A stretch of 64,000 nucleotides of DNA from Agapanthus africanus (Eukaryota > Streptophyta > Magnoliopsida > Asparagales > Amaryllidaceae): contig JASDDO010000001.1 of the NCBI GenBank assembly GCA_030015575.1, positions 142,929,988-142,993,987 of the forward strand, read 5' to 3'. The translations under genes and the position numbers were made by a program. Numbering within the stretch: the first letter of the stretch is position 1; every line of letters starts with the position of its first letter. The notes below the pieces were generated by a model. It was not told where the DNA came from. It made no database searches and saw nothing but the letters and a program-made list of their open reading frames with translations. This document shows, piece after piece, positions 1-11,400 of the stretch.

Positions 1-520
1 TTCCCCTTCTCAGGTCCTCCAAATTTCCCAACCCGCAACTCTTCTTTCCCAAATTCCCAAACCAGCCCCAAATTCCACCCCAAATTCCCAAACCCAATTT
101 CTCCCTTAAATCTCCTAAAATCATCTCCTAATCTTCAAAAATAACTTCACCTAAACCCTATTTCATCCCAAATCAATGTAATTTCTCAACATTATCTAAT
201 TTTAATTCGATTTAATTGTTAGATTTGTACTTGTATTGTGTTCATTGTCCTTAACTTTTGAGTTTTATCGTAGGTAATCCTCTCCGGTTTTGATCTAATT
301 GTCTCTGATATTCTCCGATTAAGGTAAAATTCACAATTTTCTCTATTTCTAATTAATTTTTTGAGATAATAGATGGAATAAATTAGTCACCCCTAAAACC
401 CCAGGCTCGATCCCGAGTCTTCTCAATGGGCTACTCCAAGCCCTTTACCTCTAATTAATTTTCTTGTGTTTGGAATATTATTTGTTGATTTAATTTGGTT
501 AATTTTCTCATCAAGCGGGG
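1..520. other. Unassigned AT/C-rich sequence
   Basis: The first 200 bases are rich in short CCCAAATT-type runs. The rest is AT-rich with no reading frame I can recognise. The first 200 bases have the composition of a plant 5' leader or an LTR leader, but I found no partner repeat or boundary in the window. Nothing further can be supported here. Confidence 0.3.
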
Positions 521-670
521 CGAGGCCAGCGAGGATCTTGGCCGACGAGGTGCAGTGTCGTCACCTATGCCTGCGTCTGCAAGCAGTGGAGGGAGACCGT
601 GCTCGGGATCGTGAGATCCCCGCTCGATTGCGGACGAATCACATTCCCATTCGATCTCAAACAACAAAAG
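521..670 (+). pseudogene. Tubby-like F-box protein, isolated exon fragment
   Basis: Read in the frame starting at 521, about 50 codons stay open and spell a WPTR..VVTYACVCKQWRE core followed by ITFPFDLKQ. This matches the F-box region of plant Tubby-like proteins (typically VVACAxVCRxWRE ... LTFPISLKQPGPRD). The Tubby-like F-box normally recruits a substrate to an SCF ubiquitin ligase. The fragment stops matching at LKQQK, where PGPRD would follow, and is followed by GTTAGG, which could be a splice donor or simply the break point. No start codon, Tubby domain or other exon is visible in the window. Alternatives are a real exon of a gene running off the left edge, or a captured fragment. The family call rests on pattern memory only. 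Confidence 0.5.
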
Positions 671-1380
671 GTTAGGGTTTTGTTTCGATTTGGATTGGAT
701 CCGTAGATTTTTCAAAATTCTTATACCTTATAAGCTATTTTACTGAGCAGACGCTATAACACTAGCTTTTTAGTCAAGAACTGTCCGTCATGGTCATGTA
801 GTTGTTTAGGATGGTAATTAATAACCAGAATCACAAATAGAAAAAGCATAAAGACTTTTGTTGCCCAAACCGGATGCTGGAGAAAAGCAATTGATCCTTG
901 ACCTTACAACCAAATTATGATCACAATCGCATTGCAATCAATCGGCATGTCTTCTGTTTTATTTTATTTTTTCTCAGGAAGTATGTCTAGTCAAATTGAC
1001 CTATGTGAAATGTCAGTTCCCTAATGTAAGCTCATGAAGTGAAAGAAAAATTCAAATATAATTGAGTTGAGATTTTTCATAAAACATTGGCAACAAATAT
1101 GAATCCACTATTAGACCGGTAAAAATTTGTATCGTTACATGAGTTGACACCGAAATATCTTGAAAAAATTCTGTTTAGTGAACAATATAACTGAGTTGAG
1201 TTTCATAAATACCTTGAACTTTGAATTACTACCTAATGCCACTTTGAGTAAAAATTTATATCATTACACATCTTTGTTGTTTCACAAAAAATGGCAAAAT
1301 TATTAAATTGAAAGTCCAAGTTCCTTATGTCCAATTTGCTAAGAGGAGGAGAGAAATGGCTTTGGAAGGAGATGGCAGCA
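671..1380. other. Non-coding spacer between two gene fragments
   Basis: AT-rich sequence with no recognisable coding frame. A pair of diverged direct copies of a segment containing 'attgagttgagatttttcataaa' / 'aactgagttgagtttcataaa' lies near 1061-1208. No RNA gene or transposon end is seen. Confidence 0.3.
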
Positions 1381-1780
1381 AGTTGATGTCAATATTTTGG
1401 ATTTCGTCGCAGTATTTTGGATTTCGTCGCAGTGCAGCTTTTGATATTCGGGGTCTCGGAGATGCTTGCTGCGGTCGGGCTAATTGAGTTCTTTTACAAG
1501 CAGTAATTGGAGGGGATGCAATCTTTTTTGACTGCGATGACTTATTGCTCTTACTCATTTGGCTTCTTTTTGAACTCATTGCTTGTTTCATTGGTGAATA
1601 GGGTGCGTGCAAGTTATGGTTCATCAAAGGGTTGGCTTAGTGATAATGATTTGGACAAGGATAGGTTGAATCTTTTTTATTGGCTTTTAGTTGGGTTGAG
1701 TTTGGCTAACTTCTTCAATTATCTCTTTTGAGTAAGATGGCATTCTTGTGATTCATCATCAATGGAGGAAGAAGGAAAGA
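1381..1780 (+). pseudogene. NPF/PTR (NRT1/PTR family) transporter, broken last exon
   Basis: The plus strand encodes the last two transmembrane segments of a plant nitrate/peptide/hormone transporter of the NPF (POT/PTR) family: GVSEM..VGLIEFFYKQ, then GMQSFLTAMTYCSYSFGFF, then NDLDKDRLNLFYWLL and FFNYLF. In living members this region closes the 12-helix major facilitator fold. It is broken in three ways: a tandem repeat of about 20 bp near 1389-1430 that disturbs the frame, an in-frame TAA right after FFYKQ (about 1504), and a TGA where the usual Trp follows NYLF (1729-1731). Upstream exons are absent. It is a decayed fragment; which NPF subfamily it came from is not clear, though the motif set resembles NPF4-like members. 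Confidence 0.75.
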
Positions 1781-2800
1781 TTGGTGGTGGTGAGAATGTG
1801 GAGAGAGTTTGAACTTTAAAAGAAAGGGTAATAACTTTTTATTTTACCGTTTTTTATTGACCTTGCATTAAGAAAATTAGAAAAGTGTAGATTAATGAAG
1901 GTTTTTATATGGTTTTTCTATATTGTAATATGCTTATGTACGGTATATGAGCAAAGCATATTGCATTCCCATGTCTTAGCTAATCAAGTATATCCAGATA
2001 TATATGTTTGAGGACGGATTGAAAATAAATAAGTATTTTCTATCAATGTTGGATGTTGTCTGTTCTATTTTAGTGGATCAAGGTTTTGTTAAATTTTGAG
2101 CCTCGTTTTATAGAAATTTGAATTGTTTGCACGCCAATTTTGGCTTATGCTTAATGTTTAGGATATTGTAGAAGCTTAGTGTTTTTTATCTCACAAGACA
2201 CATACACATTCACATTCACATTCTTGATCTCAGGAGAAGTACTTTACTATTTTTGTTTTTGTACTTGGTGTTCTAATTCATTGTTGATAATTTATTTGTG
2301 CTCATGATGTTCATGTAGGTCATATTCCGTGCTCATGTGTGCAAACCTTGAATGATGATGAATAATGATGCGAGATACGAGATGTATCAAGAAGATGTTG
2401 GGATGACCTATTGCTTCGATTAAGGTTAGTACTCTTAATGTCTTTTTCTTTCAACATTGTTGTCAACGCACTATAGTTTTTACCTTGTTTGATGTTATCT
2501 TTATAAAAGTTATTTGAACCATATGTTGGATGCTTAGTAAGTTGTTATTTATTGACTTGTTAGATGTAGATTTCTATGTCCGTTGATAACAGGATACATA
2601 AACACTTGTGTTCGTCAACCGAAAGGAGAATGACGACGACGTGTGGATAAGTAAATATTGCGAGTTAAACTAAAAAATAAACTTCAAATTGTAAGAGTAA
2701 AGATTATATTCCATTGGATAAGGTACATTTTTATTAGTTATCTTTGTATATAAACTATGAATATTTAGATAATGTTTGTTATTTATTACATTTCTGTATT
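1781..2800. other. Spacer with no recognised gene
   Basis: AT-rich sequence between the transporter fragment and the MITE. It has only short chance frames and no recognised RNA or repeat ends. A short repeated CACATTCACATTCACATT tract lies near 2200-2222. Confidence 0.3.
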
Positions 2801-2809
2801 TTGTTATAT

Positions 2810-3202
2810 GAGGATAATGGAGGAAAAAGCCATAGGAGGGAATTTACTTCTATGCAGTCGAAAAAATACACACTCCCTCATTTTTTTTCCGACGATCGAC
2901 ACCCGCCATCTTCATCGTTATCATCTAAGATGTGAGTACACCAAATTTCATGTGATTCTACAACCTTTTCACTGTTGATTTAGTGGGTTCAAAATTAACA
3001 GTTTACCGACAATAGAACTTTTTACATTGCTAAATCAACGGTGAAAAGGTTGTAGAATCACATGAAATTTGGTGTACACACATCTTAGATGATAACGATG
3101 AAGATGGTGGGAGTCCATCAACGGAAAAAATGAGAAGGGGTGTATCTTTTCGACGCCATGGGAGGAAATTCCCTCCTATGGAATCTTTCCTCCATTATTC
3201 TC
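2810..3202. mobile_element. Foldback MITE, Mutator-like (9-bp target duplication)
   Basis: Two long inverted arms of about 172 bp (2810-2981 and 3031-3202) match at roughly nine bases in ten and are separated by a loop of about 50 bases. The outer ends read GAGGATAATGGAGGAAA and, on the other strand, GAGAATAATGGAGGAAA. The 9-bp sequence TTGTTATAT lies immediately outside both ends (2801-2809 and 3203-3211), as expected for a target duplication of the Mutator superfamily. There is no coding capacity, so movement would need a transposase from elsewhere. A second, truncated relative lies at 17078-17250. The superfamily assignment rests on the duplication length, not on a known family. Confidence 0.88.
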
Positions 3203-3355
3203 TTGTTATATATCATGTGTGTGATGTAATTGATATATATTTCTATATTTGGATGTGTGATATATTATTGTGTGTGATATATTATTGTGTGCGCTATATT
3301 ATTATGTAAAAAACGGACAAAAAACAGTAGACGATATTTTAAAAAATATTAAAGT

Positions 3356-3660
3356 TTGTACCTACAGGTGGATTCCACCGTAGGGAATACGTCTGTACCT
3401 AGGGATTCCACCGTAGGGGCAAACCATATTCGTAGTAGTGAGAGTCCACGTGTATGTATCAGTGACCGTATGAGACGGTCGCTGATAAGTATCAGCGACC
3501 GAATTTATTCGCGACCGTTTATTATACGGTCGCTAATACAGTTATCAGAGACTGATGTTTCGGCAACTGTATACAATTTAGACGGTCGCTAATACGTTTT
3601 AACGATCGTGCACAAAGTATTAGAGACCGTTTCGTACAGTCGCTAATACGTACAGTATCG
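3356..3660. repeat. Cluster of short direct and inverted repeats, possible CACTA subterminal region
   Basis: A segment ending in GGATTCCACCGTAGGG occurs twice in direct orientation (about 3369-3384 and 3404-3416). From 3465 to 3655 the motif ACGGTCGCTAATA and its complement TATTAGCGACCGT recur, with variants, about seven times in both orientations. Reading the minus strand from about 3441 gives CACTACTACG, which looks like a CACTA terminal repeat. Dense short repeats in both orientations are typical of subterminal regions of CACTA (En/Spm) transposons. I could not find the opposite terminus or a 3-bp target duplication, so the class is uncertain. Confidence 0.4.
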
Positions 3661-5460
3661 AGTAGTTAAAGAGATGGAGTTTCGAAAGATTTAAGCATCT
3701 CTCACATTAAAACCCTATTTTTAACCGAAACCTTGATTTCAAAACTATTTCTCCAAACAACCCTACACTTTATGAAACGCTGTTTCTGCAAAATCCAGAA
3801 TTACGTTGTTCCCTTAACAAATAACAAAACTGTGGTTTCGGAAACCTTATGGCCTAACTAGCCCTTGGAACTAGCCCTTGGTTGGTCCCATGATGTCTGC
3901 ACCTTAAAAATGCTGCCACATGCCAACCATCGATATTGGGGGAAACATGCCAACCATCGATATTGGGGGGGGGGGGGGGGGGGGGGGACTACGCGATACC
4001 AGTAACAATATACTCGATCAGGAGAGAACAAACATAGTATTATGAGACCATGCTGACCAAAGACTATCCAACCATTTCTACATCTACCCGGATGCATTAC
4101 ATCCGAAAAAAGAACTACACAAAAGAAGATAAAAGACAGGCAAATGTTAGCAATTAAGTTACACCCGACAACTGCAAAATATTCAGCATGATAGATACCG
4201 GACAAAGACCAGTTCAGTAAATTGTGGAAACCACAATTCTGAGGCTGGGTATCCCAATCAGGAGAGTTCAAATCAGGAGAAAAAGAAGAGGATGGAAGAA
4301 AGAATCAAGTATTAGAGGATGCTGGAAGAAAGTTGAGAAACTGAATAACCCATAGTTCCATTTACATTATTTACAAGCAGCAGATCCACTTACACTCACA
4401 ATACAAACAATAGCGACTTAAACCTAGATCTTCAATTTCCAAGACTAACCAAAGCAAGATATGGCATTCTTTTTCCATTACAAGGGGTAAAAATGAAAAT
4501 AAGATATGGTTGAATGAAAGCAACTCACCACAGCCCGATTCCCCAAGAATACTGTCATGGATCGATACATCAATTTTAACAGTAATCTGCAAGAACAAAT
4601 GAACTATCAGAAACCAATAAACAAAGAAAAGAAAAACACTAACCAAAATGTTGTTCTTGTTACCCGCCTTCATACGATAAAGCCTCTACATTTAGGAACA
4701 GAGCACATCATGAAAAGCTGCAGCTCAAGCGAACTTTACGGTATTAGATTATATATTACGGTTATATATCATCTAGCACTCTGTATCTCATACATCATTC
4801 GTAATCTCCAAACTAGCTTATTAGAACCTGAAACCACCGGGAATGGAAAATTAAGGTACATCTGCATGTTCAATCCAAAACAAGCCATATTGGGTTATAA
4901 ATGTTGTATGCAATTAACCCTTGGCTGCAACATACACCATTTCACAAGAACCGTGCTGAAAAATGTTGGTGGACTATCCACTTATACACGAGAATGAGTT
5001 AAAAACACAGAACAGGGTTCGGAACAAACAGCAGATAAAAATACAGCAGATGTCAACCTAAAGATGAGCTGATCACCTAACTGTCACGTAGATGCTATAG
5101 TAAGAATGTACAAATGACTATGGAAAAACCTATATTTTCTTTTTCTACAATGTTACAAGAGGCTCAACTTCTACACCTCCAAACCCTAGAAGCTTTTGTA
5201 ACCAACCACAAACCTCCATCAAAAGATCAATTAAATCTAGCTCACTCTTTGTACAAATTCTCTCAAATATACAAATCTAATACCAAAACTTACAAGATTG
5301 CATCGGACAACCCTTTTCACTTCATTCATTTGCTGAATTTTCTCTGGCAAGTATGTCACATGAACAATGGTCGCCTCTAATGAATTATAAATTGGGGATA
5401 ACCACCATGGTCTCCATGAGAAAGACAGAAAACACCGACAACTATTTTATTTGGCGAATT
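3661..5460. other. 3' flank of the PHD-finger gene, with a 23-base G run
   Basis: This sequence lies downstream of the stop codon of the minus-strand gene and should include its 3' UTR. I did not locate a convincing polyadenylation site. At 3919-3987 a unit reading CATGCCAACCATCGATATTGGGG occurs twice, and the second copy ends in 23 consecutive G (3965-3987), a replication-slippage tract. A short frame at 4557-4997 (+) and another at 5114-5380 (+) show no family signature and are probably chance. Confidence 0.4.
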
Positions 5461-8400
5461 TTACCCACTGGGCTCTTCTGAATCATGAGATGGGGAGTCA
5501 TGTGCCATAGGGGTCTCTTTAGAAACGGTATTGAGAGGAACATAGGCGAAACCTTTAGGAAGTCGTTGATTCTGCATTGATGCTTGGTGTGATGTCATCA
5601 CTACCCCTTTATGAAAATTTTCTGGGTTCTGCAAAAGCAAACAAAGAGGTATGAAAGGGCAAATTTGATAACTCGCCAAAAATAATTCTAAACTCACCGA
5701 AAAGAAGAAAAAGTGTGAAACTTCATCTCTGTTGTGCACACTAGAAAAAGGCAGGGATTTGAAAATTACTAGTAAATGATGAACCAATAATTAATGACAA
5801 CCCTTTGCAGTGACATGGGCCAATAGCATAAATTAAAAATTATCTTCCCATATGCAAGTATTGAAATTGCCCTATGATCGATCGACCTACAACCAGTTCT
5901 CAGAATGGTATTCAATCTGTATATTACTCATACCCAATAAGAAGCAAGCTATTTTGAGCTAGGCTTGATGGTTGAAGTCTTCCTTCGGAACTTGATGGTA
6001 AAGAATTAAGTTGAGCATTGCAGAAACTTAAGATACAAATTCTAGGAGATGAGTTTCTTTGATTTTCTTTCTTTTAAAGGAGGCCAGAAACAAGAGTTCT
6101 ATAGGAAACGGAGCACTGAAGATTGGATGCAAATTTCACCATCATGTCATTCAAGGGGTGCTCGCTAGAGTCACGCTCCTCGCAAATTGGTTTATCTCCA
6201 TCGATATTTAATCCAACTTCCCATAGGAGCGGTCAACAATTGCTTCTTTTTTCCCTTCCCATTAGTTTACAATCCATGAATGTTCAATATGAAGGCCTGG
6301 CTAAAGTTGTTCAGAGACAATGGCACTTGAATATGAAATCGGAAATCTAATAATTTTTTGATAGATCATAAATTGACTGGTTAGCAAACAACAATCAAAG
6401 AAGCATTCAGTTAAGGAAGCGTGTTGGTAGAATATGGACATGGTTATTCTCCCATAGGTCAAAAGTGTTGTAAAAACAGTTTAAAGAGCCGGCTAATTGG
6501 AGTATAAATGTTTATGGTTAGCAACCATAATGAATAGAATTTAACGGAGAATTGCTGCATAGTGCATACTTAACCGTATGCGAAACATGCAAGTCAATGG
6601 ACACTTAATAGAGTGTAAACATGATGTGCACATCCTACCAATAATACTGATGCCCAAACTCAGCAAGAAAGGCTTGGTTCCTTCTCCCCCCCCCCCCCCC
6701 CATCTTATTGACAAAATGTTCCTCTGTCTTCTCTGATTTTCCAGATGTTTCTATACATGTAGGTGCATGTGTGATTAAAATTCCGTATGTGTGTAATTTA
6801 TTATAATTCAATCATGAGATGTGAAATACATTTTATGTGTTATGTGCTGGCCAACCGGATAGGGAGCTAATACATGCTTTACAACAATGGATAGCATTCT
6901 CGTACAAGAAAGTTTTATTGAGTGTTGCTGCAGTGGAGGCCTAACAAATTATTTTAGAACACACAAATAAGTACCACACTATACCTTCCTCTCCTTGAAC
7001 CACTTTTCCTCATCATTTGGCTGGCCACGCAGAGAAAAAGATTGTGTTCTAGAAGGAAGTTGCTTGCCGGACCATGATGTCCTATCAACCATTTTCCTTT
7101 TTAAAGGTTGAAATGTGGAGTTGTCATCATTTTTTCGGTCCCTATCAAATTTCTTGTCAAGTTTAGCACAGCTTTTTCCTGAAACTGTACTATCCACGGT
7201 AATGTCCTCAGATCTTTGGATTGTTTCGCTGTACGATTTGTTATCAATTGATGTAGTAGCGGAACCCGAGCTGACCCTTGATGCCCGCAAGTTCCTGGTA
7301 CGCATTGAGTAACCAACAACGTAATCCTTTCTCAAAGCAAGTATGTCATGTGAACAAAGTACCAAGTCTCGCTGCAAAGATAAATAAATAAATAAAATAA
7401 AGCCAAGACGGCATTTATGACTTGACAACTAATTTTTCCAGTATGTGATATGCACGTAAATACAGATTTGGAAATGGCTTAGCATAGGCATACACAACAT
7501 TGTCTTGTAAGTTGTTTTCAATTCTTTTTTTTTTCAAAGGCTAATATGGAAGTGAAAAAGTGCAATCGAAAAAACATGCAGCACCGACTCAAGGTGTCAC
7601 ATTGTACTCTTGAACAATAGACGTCATTTGAAATAATACAAGTTTAGTATAATGGGGAAGATGATATATATCTGTTAGTCGGAAAAAATATGTCAACTCT
7701 ATGGCACATATAAAGCCAAAAAATAAATAAAACAAATCATCACAGTGGAAAAAACAGGGTATTTTCTATATTGAAACCCTAAAACTAAGCTAATTCTAAA
7801 TCCAACCCTTAAAACTTATTATTTCTAAATTCAACCCCTAAAACTTTATAACTAAACCAAATAAGCCCCCATGGTTAACTTTCCACCATCATACCATTAT
7901 TAATAGCCATCAAGGGGGTTAAAATGACATATTTACCCCCTCCCCCAACGAATATATTCTCCTCTTAAAATAATCATATTGTATGAAATGGGGAAAAATA
8001 AACCTAAACATTATAGTTAATGAATCAAAAGAAAAATATGGAAAATTAACTTAGGAGCAATGAACATAAAAATTTTATAAAAAGAAGCCCCGGACATGAT
8101 AGTTAGGGACATCAAAGGATAAAAAATTAGATCGCATGAATAGGGAGAAAAAATTCGTAGACATGATTAGTAAGCACCGGCAACCCCGGTACAAGCTTGT
8201 GGAGGCATATGCCCCCACTGAGCTTGCAAAAAACATCAAGGGCCTGCTTCTATGCCAGAAACCTTTTTCATTATTTATCCCTCTATAATTTAAAACAAAA
8301 GTTATCCCGCTCCTAAAAACATCTATTTCCAAACCCCAATTCCTAAAACATAATAGCAAGGATCCGAGGCTTCGACACTTTTGCTCCACTGTTTATCGCC

Positions 8401-11400
8401 CAACCGCAATCCCAAGTTCCTCGATTAGGATTTTATATCTCTAAACTCCATCTAGTTTGACCGTGGAAAGTTAACCAATGATATCTTGCTCGGACTTTGG
8501 CGACTAACGGAATCAACATCATCTTATTTTTATCTTCTTCATATTTCATATAATTTATAGTAGAATTTTAAATTATTATGTTTTCTACTACAACTTGCAA
8601 TCTTATTTATTATTTTCTGAAAATAAAGCAGTTTGAATTTTTGATGGAGATTCGTTTGGAGCTCTCTAAAATTCATGAAAGATGAATTGAATTTTTGGTT
8701 TTGATGTTGCTTAATTAATTTTATAATAAATTATACTTAAATATCATGAACTTACATCTCGTTTTTTAAGATAAGACCATAAACTTTGTCAAATGCATTC
8801 AAGTAGTGCATATATTAAAAGCGACATATTTGATACCATCCTTAATGAAACTATCATAATATACTTCCACAATATGAAACATAAAAAAAATTTGTTGTAG
8901 GCCACATTGTTATAATGTCTATGATTGAATGAAGCATCGAAAAAATGTCTATAATTAAATTAGTTTAAAATTTTCTTATTTTGTATCAATTTTCTATTGT
9001 GGGGATTTATATATTATTTGATTGGAATTTTCAATATATCCTGGAAGCTTTATATGCCCCCACTTACCAAATTTTCATGGTCCGCTACTGTTAGCAAGTG
9101 AAATGAAAAGAAAAATAAACTAATTTAAATGCAGTCAATATACCATAAAAACCACATAATCACTAATAACTTATTCTATTTAAAAATTATACCTTTAATC
9201 CATAGTTAGGGTTAGGACTAGAGATTTTTGACAGCTTAAATGAGCTTGTAGAGTTGAAAGAGTTCATTTGAGATGAATTGATTAACGGAATAAGGAGAAG
9301 TCTCTATGCTTTGGAGAATTAAGAAGGAAGTTTAGTTGAAAGAATTAAGGGTATATTAGGATATCTCTCTTCAATTCTAATCAAATTTAGCTTTAACCCA
9401 AGCATGAACTCAAGTTAAGTTGATAGAAGGTCCTATATGATTAACAAAGAAATTTAAGAGGTTGTATTTATAAATAGTAAGTTTTGGGGGTTGTACTTAG
9501 AATTAGCTGAGTTTTAGGGTTCAATACAGAAACCTAAAAAAAGAAGTAAACATTGACAATTCAACATTACATAGTACTAAATGGTGTGGGCATGGGTGGG
9601 CGAATCATTTTTTATTATCTTTTATAGATATATCTAGCATTGAGCTGACAAACAAACTAGCTATAAATGCATATAAAAGGAAGCGTCGAACAAATTGCTT
9701 GCATATCGCAAGATGGAAACCATGACAAGTGATAGGAACATATTATACAGCGAGTACATGCACAATGAGGGGGGAATATATCTACTAGAGGAAATCAAGG
9801 ATATTGATACCGATGTTACATAGAAACCTGGCTCCTATATTTTCCTAGAATGGAATAAGCATCAAGCACCACCACACTGGTACATTTGACAGGAGAAGAA
9901 CTTTTTCAAGTCGATGCATGCGACAAGGAAATTTAGGAATATTTGTCAACATAAGGAAAGTTTTCAGGAATGGATTAAGAATCTATTGTAAACATCTCTA
10001 TTCTTGCTAATTGGAGAATTTATTGCTAGATCTACGTGAATATAAGGAGATAAAATAATGTGCATGTTTTTCAGTACATACATAGCCATATATATTAATA
10101 AAATAGTTCATTTACTTTCCCCAAAAATGTCAGAAACTTATAAAGCAGGACAAAGAAAAAAATTCCGCCAATTGTAACTCAACAAAGGATAATCAATTGA
10201 CAGAATGTGCTGAAATATCCATCTCTGAACTATAATACCTTTATTTTCTCTCTCTTGACAATCCGCTCGCAAAGTATCCGCACTTTCTCCAGTTCAAACT
10301 GCCAAAAGGACATCAATGGAGGATGAGCAGGTTCTATATTGTTTTTCTCCGGGGGAAAAATTAAACAAGATTCTCAGACAAAGGGAGAAAAGCAAGAGAA
10401 AACCATATAAAATTAATCTTGTTTGAAGATTCATCTTTCAAATATAACAGTGAAAGTTTTTGTGTAATATGAGACCACATTGCAAATGCATTCACACATA
10501 CCCGTAGTTGTTTAATGCTCTTCCGCTCCTCTGATCCATGCTGTTGATCATCAGCCTGTGGATTTTGAACAAAGAATAAGACCAGATGCAGAGTTCACAT
10601 AGTATGCAAGTTATCAAATGAACAAAAATATTTCACCAATAATATGAGAAACTTTCCTTCATGGGTAATAGAAAATCATTAGCATGAAGAGATGACGGAG
10701 AATCTAACAATTTTAAGCAAAAGCTCAGTATGACATCAAACAACTATGACCTTCTGTCTCTGCTCCACGCTATGCCTTTGACAATAGGCCTGGCGGTGAA
10801 ACCTGCCACCAATGGTTTTCGCATTCATGTAGAAACCGGCGGTTCTAGCACAAGATGGGTGAAAAGCAACTTGACAATGCCCATAACTGCACTGCAGGGG
10901 AAAAATAAAAAAAAATAAAAGGTGAATGCAGAACTAGGAACATTCATTTTATTTTGCATTTGCTTCATAGTTGAGTTAAAATAAATAATAAAGCAAATCA
11001 TACCTTCAGGCAAACACCATACTTTTGGCGGCAGATACAGCAGGGAAGCAAGTTATTTTCTTTAGAAAGATCTTCCTGAACCACAAGAGAAGTTCAGGTA
11101 AGATGAAAAAACCAAATTACACATAGATCAACAGAATTGTTTTTCCAAAGGCACTCATCTACCATATGAGTATATAGTACATGAATATAGGAACAATCTA
11201 AAACACATGGAGATTCATGAGCAGATGCATTACCATTCCATCTACCACATTTTGCTGCCCCCTTCTGAACATTGGCCCTAGCAACCACTGAAAAGGCAGA
11301 TTTATTAGGCCAAACATTATTAAAAAAAACTCCCAATTGAATATTGGCCTTTATAAAGACGTGAAATTCTAATACCTCAGCACAGAAGGCATGAACCCAT

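Noticed and set aside
1-30. CTCAGGTCCTCC at the window start, resembling the acceptor and exon at 59228-59240
   Set aside because: The match is only about 12 bases, followed by unrelated sequence; probably chance.
4509-4592. Possible minus-strand exon bounded by TTGCAG and GTGAGT, downstream of the PHD gene
   Set aside because: The splice sites look good but only about 19 residues are encoded, with no family match and no neighbouring exon. It could be a 3' UTR intron boundary.
5114-5380. 88-codon plus-strand frame
   Set aside because: No recognisable domain. Its end resembles, by about 20 bases, part of exon 18 (near 7345), which may be chance or a tiny duplication; not enough to call a gene.
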